Assembly (NCBI GenBank): GCA_001775255.1
Contig: MFCJ01000030.1
Coordinates: 1,590 to 19,104, forward strand
DNA length: 17,515 nucleotides
Direction of reading: 5' to 3'
From: Candidatus Dadabacteria bacterium RIFCSPHIGHO2_12_FULL_53_21
Lineage (GTDB): Bacteria > Desulfobacterota_D > UBA1144 > Nemesobacterales > UBA2774
Numbering within the stretch: position 1 is the first letter of the stretch; every line of letters begins with the position of its first letter. The translations under genes were made by a program, and so were the position numbers. A model generated the notes under the pieces. It was not told where the DNA came from. It made no database searches and worked only from the letters and a program-made list of their open reading frames with translations. Shown here piece after piece: positions 1 to 6,601 of the stretch.

Positions 1-9
1 TTATCAAAG

Positions 10-498
10 ATGAAGAAAAGAACGGATCCTAAGAAGGGGAACGGGCACGCCAAATTCGAGAGCCTCAAGCTCGCAGAATGTCTCGACTGCGTATGTTACG
101 AAGTCAGGAAGACGGCGCGTTTCGTCATTAATTACTACGACGACGCGCTCAAGGACGCCGACCTCAAGAGCAACCAGTTCATAGTCCTGGTGGCGGTCGC
201 GCATCTGGAATCGCCTAATTTCACTAAACTCGCAGATTTCGTCGGGATAGACCAGAGCACCCTCGCGCGCAACCTCATTACGGTCGAGAAACAGAAGCTC
301 GTGAGCGTCAAAACCGGAAAGAACCGGAGGGAAAAGCTCATAACCCTTACGAAGAAAGGCGAGCACAAGATCGAGAAGTCCTTCCCGCTCTGGAAAAAGG
401 CGCAGGGACGTCTCGTGGGCGGTATCGGGGCTGAGCGCTGGAGGGATATCCAGAACGAGCTCCAGGACGTCGTGGGCGTAACCAAGAACCTCAGCTGA
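10..498 (+). CDS. MarR-family winged-helix transcriptional regulator
   Basis: A 162-residue protein with MarR layout: an N-terminal dimerisation helix, a helix-turn-helix around residues 72-95 (TKLADFVGIDQSTLARNLI), a basic wing (KTGKNRREKLITLTKKG) and C-terminal helices. MarR proteins bind DNA as dimers and usually repress nearby genes until a ligand or oxidant releases them. Residues C24, C27 and C29 form a CxxCxC cluster in the first helix, which could sense redox state or metal; this is inference. The ATG at 10 has only nine bases before it and the frame is open to the window edge, so the true start may lie upstream and no ribosome binding site can be judged. The regulated gene is not evident; the next gene starts 436 bases downstream. 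Family confident, ligand unknown. Confidence 0.85.
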   Translation: MKKRTDPKKGNGHAKFESLKLAECLDCVCYEVRKTARFVINYYDDALKDADLKSNQFIVLVAVAHLESPNFTKLADFVGIDQSTLARNLITVEKQKLVSVKTGKNRREKLITLTKKGEHKIEKSFPLWKKAQGRLVGGIGAERWRDIQNELQDVVGVTKNLS

Positions 499-934
499 GC
501 GGACCTCCCACCCTGCCATCCATGCGCGCCGCATTATTCCCGCCGCCGCGCAAATTGGAACTTTTATCTTTAATTCCGGCCGCAGCAGTTAAATTAGCTG
601 GATTAATTTATCCATACTCATCAATAATTCCCACTTTTATACGGCAATTTCCCGTAAAAAAACAGCACCCGTCCGAATTCGCTCCGGCGCCCGCATCCGG
701 ATCATTGACAGATCTTAGAAACGGCTCGATACTTGCCATTATACGCCTGAATCAGCGGCAGCATCCGTATGACCGGGAACGCCCCGGTCATTTGCCGGCT
801 GAGAGCGTTTTAAATCCCTTCCCCGCGGTGGGTGTGAGGAGTAAAAGCGGGAACGACGATTCGCGCGGCACAGACTTTTCGCGGAAACCGTGACGAAGCC
901 CGAGTAACCCGAAATTTTTCCCCGGAGACGAGAA
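499..934. other. Intergenic region between marR-type gene and hybrid kinase
   Basis: 436 bases with no convincing gene. An open frame from 522 to 893 on the plus strand has no ribosome binding site, is rich in Pro/Ser/Arg and resembles nothing known, so it is not called. The stretch 580-660 is AT-rich and could hold promoter elements. A perfect hairpin lies at 770-790, listed separately. The kinase ribosome binding site GGAG is at 924-927, seven bases before its ATG. Confidence 0.6.
770..790. other. Perfect 8-bp inverted repeat (hairpin or operator)
   Basis: TGACCGGG, a five-base spacer AACGC, then CCCGGTCA: a perfect 8-bp stem, followed only by TTT and then GC-rich sequence. It lies 272 bases after the MarR stop and 144 bases before the kinase ATG. 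It could be a weak terminator for the upstream transcript, or an operator palindrome in the kinase promoter region. The missing U-tract argues against an efficient intrinsic terminator. Confidence 0.4.
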
Positions 935-3900
935 ATGGACACCGACAACCGTAGGACGAAAACCCCGGGCCCCGGCGTATTAAAGAAAAAGACCCGGAAA
1001 AGGCCCGCCGGGGAGAAAGGGCCCTTGACCGCACCCGGTACCGGGCCGCAACCGGCTCGCGTCGGCGGGGACGTGAATAGAGAGAGCCTGGAACACCTGG
1101 GCGCTATACTCGAGGAGTCGATGTTCGAGATAATCGTCCTCGACAGCACGACCCTCGGATTCGTACACGCGAACAAAAAAGCGAGAGAGACCCTCGGATA
1201 CGGCATGAAGGAGCTCTCGGGACTAACCGCATTCGACCTCAGAATGGAATTCCTCGACGACCGTTTCTTTAAAATGATCGAGCCCCTGAGAAAAGGCACC
1301 GCGGAGAGGACGAAATACACCTCGCTCCACAGGAGGAAAGGCGGGACTCCTTATCCGGTGGAGGTGCACCTCCAGAACTCGACGTTCAACGAAGCCCCGG
1401 TACTGGTGGCTGTAATACTCGACATCACCAAACGTACCCAGGCCGAGGAAGGGCTCAAGGAGACGCTCGACCAGCTCTCGAAGATCAACAGGTACGAGAC
1501 GGTCATAGGCATCCTTACCCGGACGGTGCACAACTCCATAAACCTCAAAACGGTCATGGAGAACGCGGTCGAGGCGCTCCGCCGGAACATGGAGGCCGCG
1601 AAGCACGTGTCGATCTTTCTCGTGGAGGGCGCAGAGGCCGTGCTCCACGCCCACAGGGGCCTGCCCGAATGGTTCGTCTCGAGGGTAGAGAGGATACAGT
1701 TCCCGAGGGGCGCCACCTGGAGGGCCATAATACAGGGGAAGACCGCGTACGTGCCCGACACGGAAGGAGACGAGAGCCTGGGACAGGCGGGCGTGGACCT
1801 CGGCATAAAGAGCTACGTCTCGATACCGCTTAAAAACGACGGGAGGGTCGTGGGCGTTATAAACATATCCAACGACGTGACGAACTCATTCAGGGCGGAC
1901 GAGCTCAGGCTCCTCGATATCGTATCGAGGCAGATAGAGATCGCGATAAACAACGCCAGGTTCACGGAATCGCTGATTAATTCGGAGAGGGCGCTGGAGG
2001 AGAAAATAAAAACGCTCTCAAAGAAGGAAAGCTATCAGAAAATAGTTTATACGATCGCGGGGAGGGTCCACAGCTCCGTCGATTTCGGCGAAGTCTTGAG
2101 CCTCACCATCAACAGCCTCAGGCAGAATATCAAGAACGCGGATTTCACCGCCGTGTACTTCGTCGAGGGGAACGAGGCCGTCCTGAAAGCGGTGCACGGC
2201 CACGACGATTATTTTAATAAGAAGGTCGGAAGGATACCGTACCCGAGGGGATTGACGTGGAGGACCATCATCGAGGGCAAGACCCGTTTCGTCCCGGATA
2301 CCGCGGATGACGACGCGATAGGCCCCGCGGGGAGACAGACGGGCGTGAGGAGCTATATCTCGATGCCGATAAAGTCGGTCGGCAACACTGTCGGGTGCAT
2401 CACGATAGCGTCCCGGAGCTTAAACGCCTTCGACCGCGACGAGCTAACGCTCCTCGAATCCATAGCGGAGCAGATAGGGATCGCGCTCCTCAACGCCAAA
2501 TACGTGACGGAGATAGAATCCAACGAGAGGCGGCTCAAGGCGCTCGTCGGCTCGGTAGACGAAATAGTCTTTGAATTCGACGACCAGGGGACGTACCTGG
2601 GCGTCTGGACGGAGAACGAAGACCTTCTCGTAAGGCGGAAGGAGGAGCTCCTCGGCAGGCGGATCTCGGACTTTTTCGACGAGGGTTTCTCGAATTCCGT
2701 GACGGATGCCATTAAACGCGTCCTCAGGAACCGGAAATCGGAAATCGTGGAATTCAACACTACACTCAGGGGCAGGGAGAGGTGCTTCAGGGCGCGCATC
2801 AACCCGATCCTCGCCTCGGGCAGCGAGCCCAGTACCGTGTCCATGCTCGCGAGGGACGTCACCGAGAGCAAGGCCCTCGAAACGCAGCTCCTCCGGTCGC
2901 AGAGGCTCGAGAGCGTGGGGAAGCTCGCGGGCGGCATCGCGCACGACCTGAACAACATCCTCCAGCCCATATTGATGTCGATACAGCTCCTCAATACCAG
3001 GATTACTGACGAAAAGAGCCGGAACTGGCTGGAGATACTCGACCGGAGCGCCCAGAGGGGGGCCGACCTCATAAGGCAGATACTCTCCTTCGCGAGGGGG
3101 CTCGAAATCAAGAAGCAGCCCTTCGACATCAAGTACCTCGTCAAGGACGTGCAGAAGATAATCGACGAGACCTTCCCGAAGCTCATAAGCCTCCATACGG
3201 AAATCGAGGACGACGTTCCGCCGGTCTTCGGGGACTACACGCAGCTGAACCAGGTACTCATGAACCTCTGCGTGAACGCACGGGACGCCATGGCCGAAGG
3301 AGGCGACCTCGTAATCTCGGTCAAAAGCATTAAGGCAGGCGACGAAGGGAGCCCGGCCTTCCTGAAGCCCGAATACCGTCAATACACGGTTATCGGGGTT
3401 TCCGACACCGGAACGGGCATCCCGCCCGAGGTCATGAACAATATATTCGACCCGTTCTTCACGACCAAGGAATCCGACAAGGGCACGGGCCTCGGGCTAT
3501 CCATCGTCTACGGCATAGTCAAGGACCACGACGGCTTCATAAACGTCGAGAGCCGGGTCGGAAAGGGGACGACGTTCACCGTATACCTGCCTGTAATAGA
3601 TTCGCCCGCCGCCGACCGGAAGGCGGACGAGCTTTATCCGAACGCGCCCGCCGGGAACAGGGAGCTGATACTGATAGTCGATGACGAGAGCACGATAACG
3701 GACATGACGAAGACGATACTGGAGGAATACGACTACAAGGTGCTGGTCGCCCATAACGGCGAGGAAGCGACGAAGATATTCCTTACGCATAAGGACGAAA
3801 TTTACGCCGTGATCGTTGACATGATGATGCCCGTCATGGGCGGGAAGACGACGATACGCATCCTGAAAAAAGAGAGGCCTTCCCTCAAGATAATCGCCAT

Positions 3901-4021
3901 GAGCGGATACCAGAGGGAGCACGAGCTCGTCGACCTGAAAGAATCCGAGGTGGACGCGTTTCTTCCGAAACCCTTCAACGCCGAGACGCTGCTCCAGACG
4001 CTCAGCAACGTGATTCATTGA
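935..4021 (+). CDS. Soluble PAS-GAF-GAF-PAS hybrid sensor histidine kinase with C-terminal receiver
   Basis: A 1028-residue hybrid kinase. The order is: basic, Pro-rich N-terminus (1-45); PAS (about 48-170); two GAF domains (about 190-345 and 370-525) similar enough to be an internal duplication; PAS (about 530-650); HisKA with phospho-acceptor H670 in IAHDLNN; HATPase with N-box (LMNLCVNARDAM), G1 (DTGTGIPPE), F-box (FDPFFTTK) and G2 (GTGLGLSIVYGI); and a receiver (about 912-1028) with acidic IVDDE, phospho-acceptor D962 (DMMMPVMGG) and K1012 (KPF). All catalytic motifs are intact. No membrane segment is visible, so it should sense a cytoplasmic signal, perhaps a small molecule, redox state or light bound by PAS/GAF; the ligand cannot be read. 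The C-terminal receiver could feed back on the kinase or pass phosphate on. GGAG precedes the ATG by seven bases. No response regulator gene is adjacent. Confidence 0.93.
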   Translation: MDTDNRRTKTPGPGVLKKKTRKRPAGEKGPLTAPGTGPQPARVGGDVNRESLEHLGAILEESMFEIIVLDSTTLGFVHANKKARETLGYGMKELSGLTAFDLRMEFLDDRFFKMIEPLRKGTAERTKYTSLHRRKGGTPYPVEVHLQNSTFNEAPVLVAVILDITKRTQAEEGLKETLDQLSKINRYETVIGILTRTVHNSINLKTVMENAVEALRRNMEAAKHVSIFLVEGAEAVLHAHRGLPEWFVSRVERIQFPRGATWRAIIQGKTAYVPDTEGDESLGQAGVDLGIKSYVSIPLKNDGRVVGVINISNDVTNSFRADELRLLDIVSRQIEIAINNARFTESLINSERALEEKIKTLSKKESYQKIVYTIAGRVHSSVDFGEVLSLTINSLRQNIKNADFTAVYFVEGNEAVLKAVHGHDDYFNKKVGRIPYPRGLTWRTIIEGKTRFVPDTADDDAIGPAGRQTGVRSYISMPIKSVGNTVGCITIASRSLNAFDRDELTLLESIAEQIGIALLNAKYVTEIESNERRLKALVGSVDEIVFEFDDQGTYLGVWTENEDLLVRRKEELLGRRISDFFDEGFSNSVTDAIKRVLRNRKSEIVEFNTTLRGRERCFRARINPILASGSEPSTVSMLARDVTESKALETQLLRSQRLESVGKLAGGIAHDLNNILQPILMSIQLLNTRITDEKSRNWLEILDRSAQRGADLIRQILSFARGLEIKKQPFDIKYLVKDVQKIIDETFPKLISLHTEIEDDVPPVFGDYTQLNQVLMNLCVNARDAMAEGGDLVISVKSIKAGDEGSPAFLKPEYRQYTVIGVSDTGTGIPPEVMNNIFDPFFTTKESDKGTGLGLSIVYGIVKDHDGFINVESRVGKGTTFTVYLPVIDSPAADRKADELYPNAPAGNRELILIVDDESTITDMTKTILEEYDYKVLVAHNGEEATKIFLTHKDEIYAVIVDMMMPVMGGKTTIRILKKERPSLKIIAMSGYQREHELVDLKESEVDAFLPKPFNAETLLQTLSNVIH

Positions 4022-4063
4022 AGCCTTTGAGCTACGCGGCAATCCCGTTTTTTCCTTTTAATT

Positions 4064-4087
4064 CCTTCCCCCGAGGCGGGGGGAAGG
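4064..4087. repeat. C-rich/G-rich palindrome (CCTTCCCCC/GGGGGAAGG)
   Basis: CCTTCCCCC (4064-4072) pairs with GGGGGAAGG (4079-4087) over a six-base loop, just downstream of the kinase stop and converging with the toxin gene. The context TTAATTCC before it matches the reverse complement of the end of the long repeats at 5011-5024 and 11771-11786, so this seems a solo member of the same palindrome family. There is no T-tract after the stem on either strand. A terminator role for the convergent genes is possible but unproven. Confidence 0.5.
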
Positions 4088-4101
4088 CCAAGGATGGGGG
4101 T

Positions 4102-4389
4102 CTATCTATATGCTTCCCTTCTGTGGCGAAAGGAGTGCAGGACGACATCGCGGCCGGAAACATCATATCTGAATCTCCAATCACCTTTACGAAGCCTGAA
4201 CTGCCCGTCTCCCGGCTTAACGTCCTTTAGTTGTTTTATATCGTGTGAGCGTGTTACGTTTTGAGGATCGGTCTCGATAATCTCTACCGTCTGCTCAAGA
4301 TAATTCTTAATCTCGGGATTTTTCCTGACCAGCTTTCTGAATTCCCTCTCGAATGCCGGGGTAGTGAGTACTCGATAAGTGCCTGGCAT
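4102..4389 (-). CDS. RelE/ParE-superfamily toxin
   Basis: A 95-residue basic protein with the compact RelE/ParE fold pattern: an N-terminal strand (YRVLTTPAFEREFRKL), a helix pair, then the strands of the core with QFRLRKGDWRFRYDV and the terminal HSFRHRREAYR motif. RelE-type toxins cleave mRNA on the ribosome, while ParE-type members poison gyrase. The Arg-rich WRFRY and HRRE-YR endings are typical of the RelE side, but the activity cannot be settled from sequence. The gene lies 18 bases after the antitoxin gene on the same strand, in the usual antitoxin-first order, with no strong ribosome binding site of its own, so translation may be coupled. The length is normal and no disruption is visible. 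Confidence 0.85.
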   Translation of the reverse strand: MPGTYRVLTTPAFEREFRKLVRKNPEIKNYLEQTVEIIETDPQNVTRSHDIKQLKDVKPGDGQFRLRKGDWRFRYDVSGRDVVLHSFRHRREAYR

Positions 4390-4407
4390 AAAATTCGGTT
4401 CGCGATT

Positions 4408-4686
4408 CTAACCTTTTATCTCTCTTAGAAAATCGCGCGCGGGGCGGGCTTTACCTTTTCTATACTCATCATAGCTTTTTCGTATCTGTTTTTTTATGCC
4501 AATATCCCTGGTGTCCAGGTAGTCCTCGAACTCGTCGATGTCCATGATTCCCGCGACTGGTATCCCATCCTTTTCCAGAATGAAATAATCCTTGTCAATT
4601 CTGACTTTCCTTATAACCTCTCCCAGATGCCGGCGCGCGTCGGTTAGGGGAAGGCGTTTTACGATGCGCTTTTTATCTACAGCCAA
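4408..4686 (-). CDS. Phd/YefM-family antitoxin
   Basis: About 92 residues. The N-terminal DNA-binding part (KRLPLTDARRHLGEVIRKV), followed by DYFILEKDGIPVAGIMDIDEF, is the hallmark of Phd/YefM antitoxins. The charged C-terminus (YDEYRKGKARPARDFL) is the likely toxin-binding tail. I place the start at TTG 4686 because AAGGAG (4693-4698 on the minus strand) sits six bases upstream. The frame remains open to another TTG at 4716, but that has no ribosome binding site and would overlap the operator palindrome. Antitoxins of this family repress their own operon together with the toxin. The toxin follows after 18 bases. Family confident; start moderately sure. Confidence 0.85.
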   Translation of the reverse strand: MAVDKKRIVKRLPLTDARRHLGEVIRKVRIDKDYFILEKDGIPVAGIMDIDEFEDYLDTRDIGIKKQIRKSYDEYRKGKARPARDFLREIKG

Positions 4687-4707
4687 TGGATTCTCCTTTA
4701 CACCCCG

Positions 4708-4737
4708 ATTGAACAATATTGATTAACGTTGTTCAAT
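4708..4737. promoter_or_regulatory. Probable toxin-antitoxin operator: 9-bp perfect inverted repeat
   Basis: ATTGAACAA (4708-4716) and TTGTTCAAT (4729-4737) are perfect inverted copies separated by 12 bases, so the half-sites are 21 bp apart, two helical turns. The site is just upstream of the antitoxin ribosome binding site. This is the placement and geometry expected for cooperative binding of a Phd/YefM antitoxin, alone or with its toxin, to repress the operon. A clear -35/-10 pair at standard spacing was not found, although TTGACA occurs on the minus strand at 4764-4769. Confidence 0.65.
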
Positions 4738-4811
4738 TCTAGGTTAATATGCATCTGATAATTGTCAATGAACTTTTTGCATCACACATCTTCCCGCCAT
4801 TCCCGGAAAAG

Positions 4812-4874
4812 TTTCCGCCACTCCGCCATGTCCGCCGGTTATATACCCCCACGAAGGCGGCGGAATGGCGGAAA
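4812..4874. repeat. Long inverted repeat, 16-bp arms, REP-like
   Basis: TTTCCGCCACTCCGCC (4812-4827) is inverted at 4859-4874 with 15 of 16 positions matching, around a 31-base loop containing ATATACCCC. A related but more degenerate copy lies around 14698-14759 (TTTCCGCCATCCGCC, ATATACCC in the loop, then a partial inverted arm). Both copies sit beside the 130-200 bp repeat described below. Confidence 0.65.
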
Positions 4875-4880
4875 AAGAAA

Positions 4881-5024
4881 AATCCTCCCTAACCTATTTG
4901 GACTTCAGCAGCATTCAGCCGGAAGTTAATCTACTTCGGAGCTCTTTAGTTAGGGCGTCCGGATTCTCGCTTGTTCGAATCCGTTACTTGCTCGCATTCG
5001 TTCTTTTTCTAAGGAGGGAATTAA
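4881..5024 (+). repeat. Dispersed intergenic repeat, copy A
   Basis: One of three copies (with 11589-11786 and 14826-14953). It begins AATCCTCCCTAACCTATTTG and ends CTAAGGAGGGAATTAA. The ends are almost identical between this copy and the third (minus-strand) copy, while the centre varies. Internal CCCTAAC and GTTAGGG can pair. TCCTCCCTA and TAAGGAGGGA form imperfect terminal inverted repeats. There is no open frame of note, so it is a non-autonomous element or structured RNA rather than a gene. Confidence 0.75.
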
Positions 5025-5034
5025 TGAAAAAGAC

Positions 5035-5111
5035 GAGATCCTGAAACTAGTTCAGGATGACAAAAATAAAAACGAGATTGCCGCGCTCCGTTTCACTGCG
5101 CTCGCAATGAC
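5035..5111. repeat. Two short REP-like palindromes
   Basis: 5035-5062 holds the hairpin ATCCTGAA-ctag-TTCAGGAT followed by GACA. 5074-5111 holds GAGATTGCC...CGCAATGAC, whose ATTGC/GCAAT ends can pair. Related units occur at 11799-11834, 11886-11912, 14521-14637 and 14650-14687. They sit directly after the long repeat and before the convergent secreted-protein gene. Confidence 0.65.
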
Positions 5112-5128
5112 GGAGAAAAGGCAAGTCG

Positions 5129-5971
5129 TCAGTTCCCTAAATCAAAGAGCGCGAGGTACTGCGCTGATCTTTTCTCTATGGCGCTTCCGGTCTCCTTCAT
5201 GTCCTCACCCGTGACGCCGCTTGCCGGTTTCATGTCCCCGTCCACCTCGAGCACCAGGCGGCCGTTCTTAAAAACGTATCCGGAGAAAGGGCCCTTATAA
5301 AAATTAATCTGCCCGCCGAGATAATATACCGCCGTCTCCCACTTCATCCTCCCGGCGTCGTCGGGCTCGGTGAACGTGAGCCTCACGGGCTTTCCGTCCT
5401 CCGTCCACAATACGAGCTTCCTTTTTTCCCAGCCCTTCTTCTCCGGCCCGAGCGTCTTTTCCGTTTTCTTATATTGAGCCGCGTTCCCGTCCACATATTT
5501 CATGTACTCGGAGGCGTTGTCGATATAGAGCTTGTCCATCGTGGCGCGCCATTGCCTGAGCGCGGCGCTCGACGCGGGGTCGTCCCTCTCGTAACTCCCG
5601 CTCAGGTAATCATCGGCCTTTATCACGAGCGTTTTATCGGTGAGGTTCTCGACCGTGTATTTCACGAGGGCCGGGTCGGGATACCTGTCGGTGTTCGTCG
5701 ACAGGATTAATTCATTCCCTTCGACTTTCCAGGTGAGCCCGTTCATCGACGCGATGCCCACCAGCTCTAGCGACCCGCCTTCATGGAGATAGAACCCTTC
5801 CTTACCGCCCTGCCCTCCCGCTTCTCCTCCTCCTCCAATGGGCCTCAGCCAGAGGCCCTGAACCGAGGACGCGGTTACGGCGCTTCCCTCGGCCGCATGC
5901 GCCGGGAATGGAGATGCCGATATGCCGAGAATGAGCACCAGTATTACATTAAACCGAGACCCTAATTTCAT
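5129..5971 (-). CDS. Secreted protein of unknown function, possible beta-barrel domain
   Basis: About 280 residues from ATG 5971, with a Sec signal peptide: MKLGSRFN, a hydrophobic core (VILVLILGISASPF) and a likely cleavage site after AHA. The frame extends 18 codons further upstream, but those residues would precede the signal peptide and lack a ribosome binding site, whereas a G-run precedes 5971. No lipobox Cys follows the signal, so a periplasmic or exported soluble protein is expected. The first half alternates hydrophobic and polar residues as in a lipocalin-like beta-barrel (YLHEGGSLELVGIASMNG, WKVEGNELILST). A Gly-rich linker follows maturation, a charged helical segment lies in the middle, and a second beta-rich part follows. 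I do not recognise the family. It is divergent from the small membrane protein gene, with which it shares a 164-base intergenic region. Confidence 0.75.
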   Translation of the reverse strand: MKLGSRFNVILVLILGISASPFPAHAAEGSAVTASSVQGLWLRPIGGGGEAGGQGGKEGFYLHEGGSLELVGIASMNGLTWKVEGNELILSTNTDRYPDPALVKYTVENLTDKTLVIKADDYLSGSYERDDPASSAALRQWRATMDKLYIDNASEYMKYVDGNAAQYKKTEKTLGPEKKGWEKRKLVLWTEDGKPVRLTFTEPDDAGRMKWETAVYYLGGQINFYKGPFSGYVFKNGRLVLEVDGDMKPASGVTGEDMKETGSAIEKRSAQYLALFDLGN

Positions 5972-6089
5972 TGCATTAACCCCCCGCGTAAAATATTCAC
6001 TGCACGGGACAATAATAATGAACATTGACCGGATAATCCATACTTATAACGAGACGAAAGACCCTCTATTAAAATCACTAATGCCGTAC

Positions 6090-6127
6090 TATAATTAGTC
6101 ATTATTGTTCATATATCTCGACGGAGG
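6090..6127 (+). promoter_or_regulatory. Possible -10 box and ribosome binding site of the small membrane protein gene
   Basis: A perfect TATAAT lies at 6090-6095 with only a weak -35 region upstream (TATTAA at 6067-6072, 17-base spacing). GGAGG at 6123-6127 lies eight bases before the ATG at 6136. An in-frame-unrelated ATG at 6131 gives only a two-codon frame. Confidence 0.45.
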
Positions 6128-6135
6128 ATAATGGA

Positions 6136-6402
6136 ATGAACGCAACGCCTGTACAAAGCGGTTACGACACCTCGCCCATGAGCGTAAAGGACTGGGTCAT
6201 TACGATGATTCTCCTCGCCATACCGGTCGTAGGAATCGTAATGCTTATAATCTGGATAGTGAGCAGCACGGGGAACATCAACAGGAGGAACTACTGCCTG
6301 GCATCTCTCGTGATCGCGGCCATAGCCATCGTGCTCGTAATAATTTTCGCGGTCTTCTTCGGGGGCATGGCTGCCTTGATGTCGACCCAGCAGGGCGCGT
6401 AG
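6136..6402 (+). CDS. Small two-helix inner-membrane protein
   Basis: An 88-residue protein with a short polar N-terminus (about 17 residues) and two strongly hydrophobic segments, about residues 20-42 (WVITMILLAIPVVGIVMLII) and 54-80 (CLASLVIAAIAIVLVIIFAVFF), joined by a loop with NINRRNY. The positive loop predicts both termini outside and the RR loop in the cytoplasm. It resembles the many small uncharacterised membrane proteins with a conserved W-I(x)6-P pattern in helix one, but I cannot name a function. A good ribosome binding site (GGAGG, eight-base spacing) supports it as real. It is transcribed away from the secreted-protein gene and converges on the VWA gene. Confidence 0.75.
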   Translation: MNATPVQSGYDTSPMSVKDWVITMILLAIPVVGIVMLIIWIVSSTGNINRRNYCLASLVIAAIAIVLVIIFAVFFGGMAALMSTQQGA

Positions 6403-6485
6403 ATAATACGGGCGCGGTCCCAGGCGGATCGATACAGGAATTTACGGCTATAATACAGAGTACCTAACGAGACGGCCATTGGTAC

Positions 6486-6515
6486 GGCGGCATCCCCGGC
6501 AACGAGGATTCCGCC
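6486..6515. other. Hairpin between convergent genes
   Basis: GGCGGCATCC (6486-6495) can pair with GGATTCCGCC (6506-6515) with one mismatch over a ten-base loop. No T-tract follows on the plus strand. It may help end transcripts of the membrane-protein gene. A second odd-length palindrome, CACACAC-T-GTGTGTG, lies at 6583-6597 just beyond the VWA stop codon. Confidence 0.4.
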
Positions 6516-6601
6516 GGCCGGAGGTCGTGTAACAGGAATGATGTGTCCGCAGGGCGGAAGAATTCCGGTAGAATCGTAGAATCACACACTGTGTGTGCCG
6601 C

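Noticed and set aside
522..893. Open frame of 123 codons between the MarR gene and the kinase
   Set aside because: No ribosome binding site, composition rich in Pro/Arg/Ser, no recognisable domain, and a strong palindrome inside it; more likely non-coding.
2444..3382. Long minus-strand open frame opposite the kinase
   Set aside because: A shadow frame: the plus-strand kinase has intact motifs throughout, and the antisense product has no domain or ribosome binding site.
4881..5111. CRISPR array or phage attachment site
   Set aside because: Repeats are neither regularly spaced nor identical direct repeats, and no cas or integrase gene is present.
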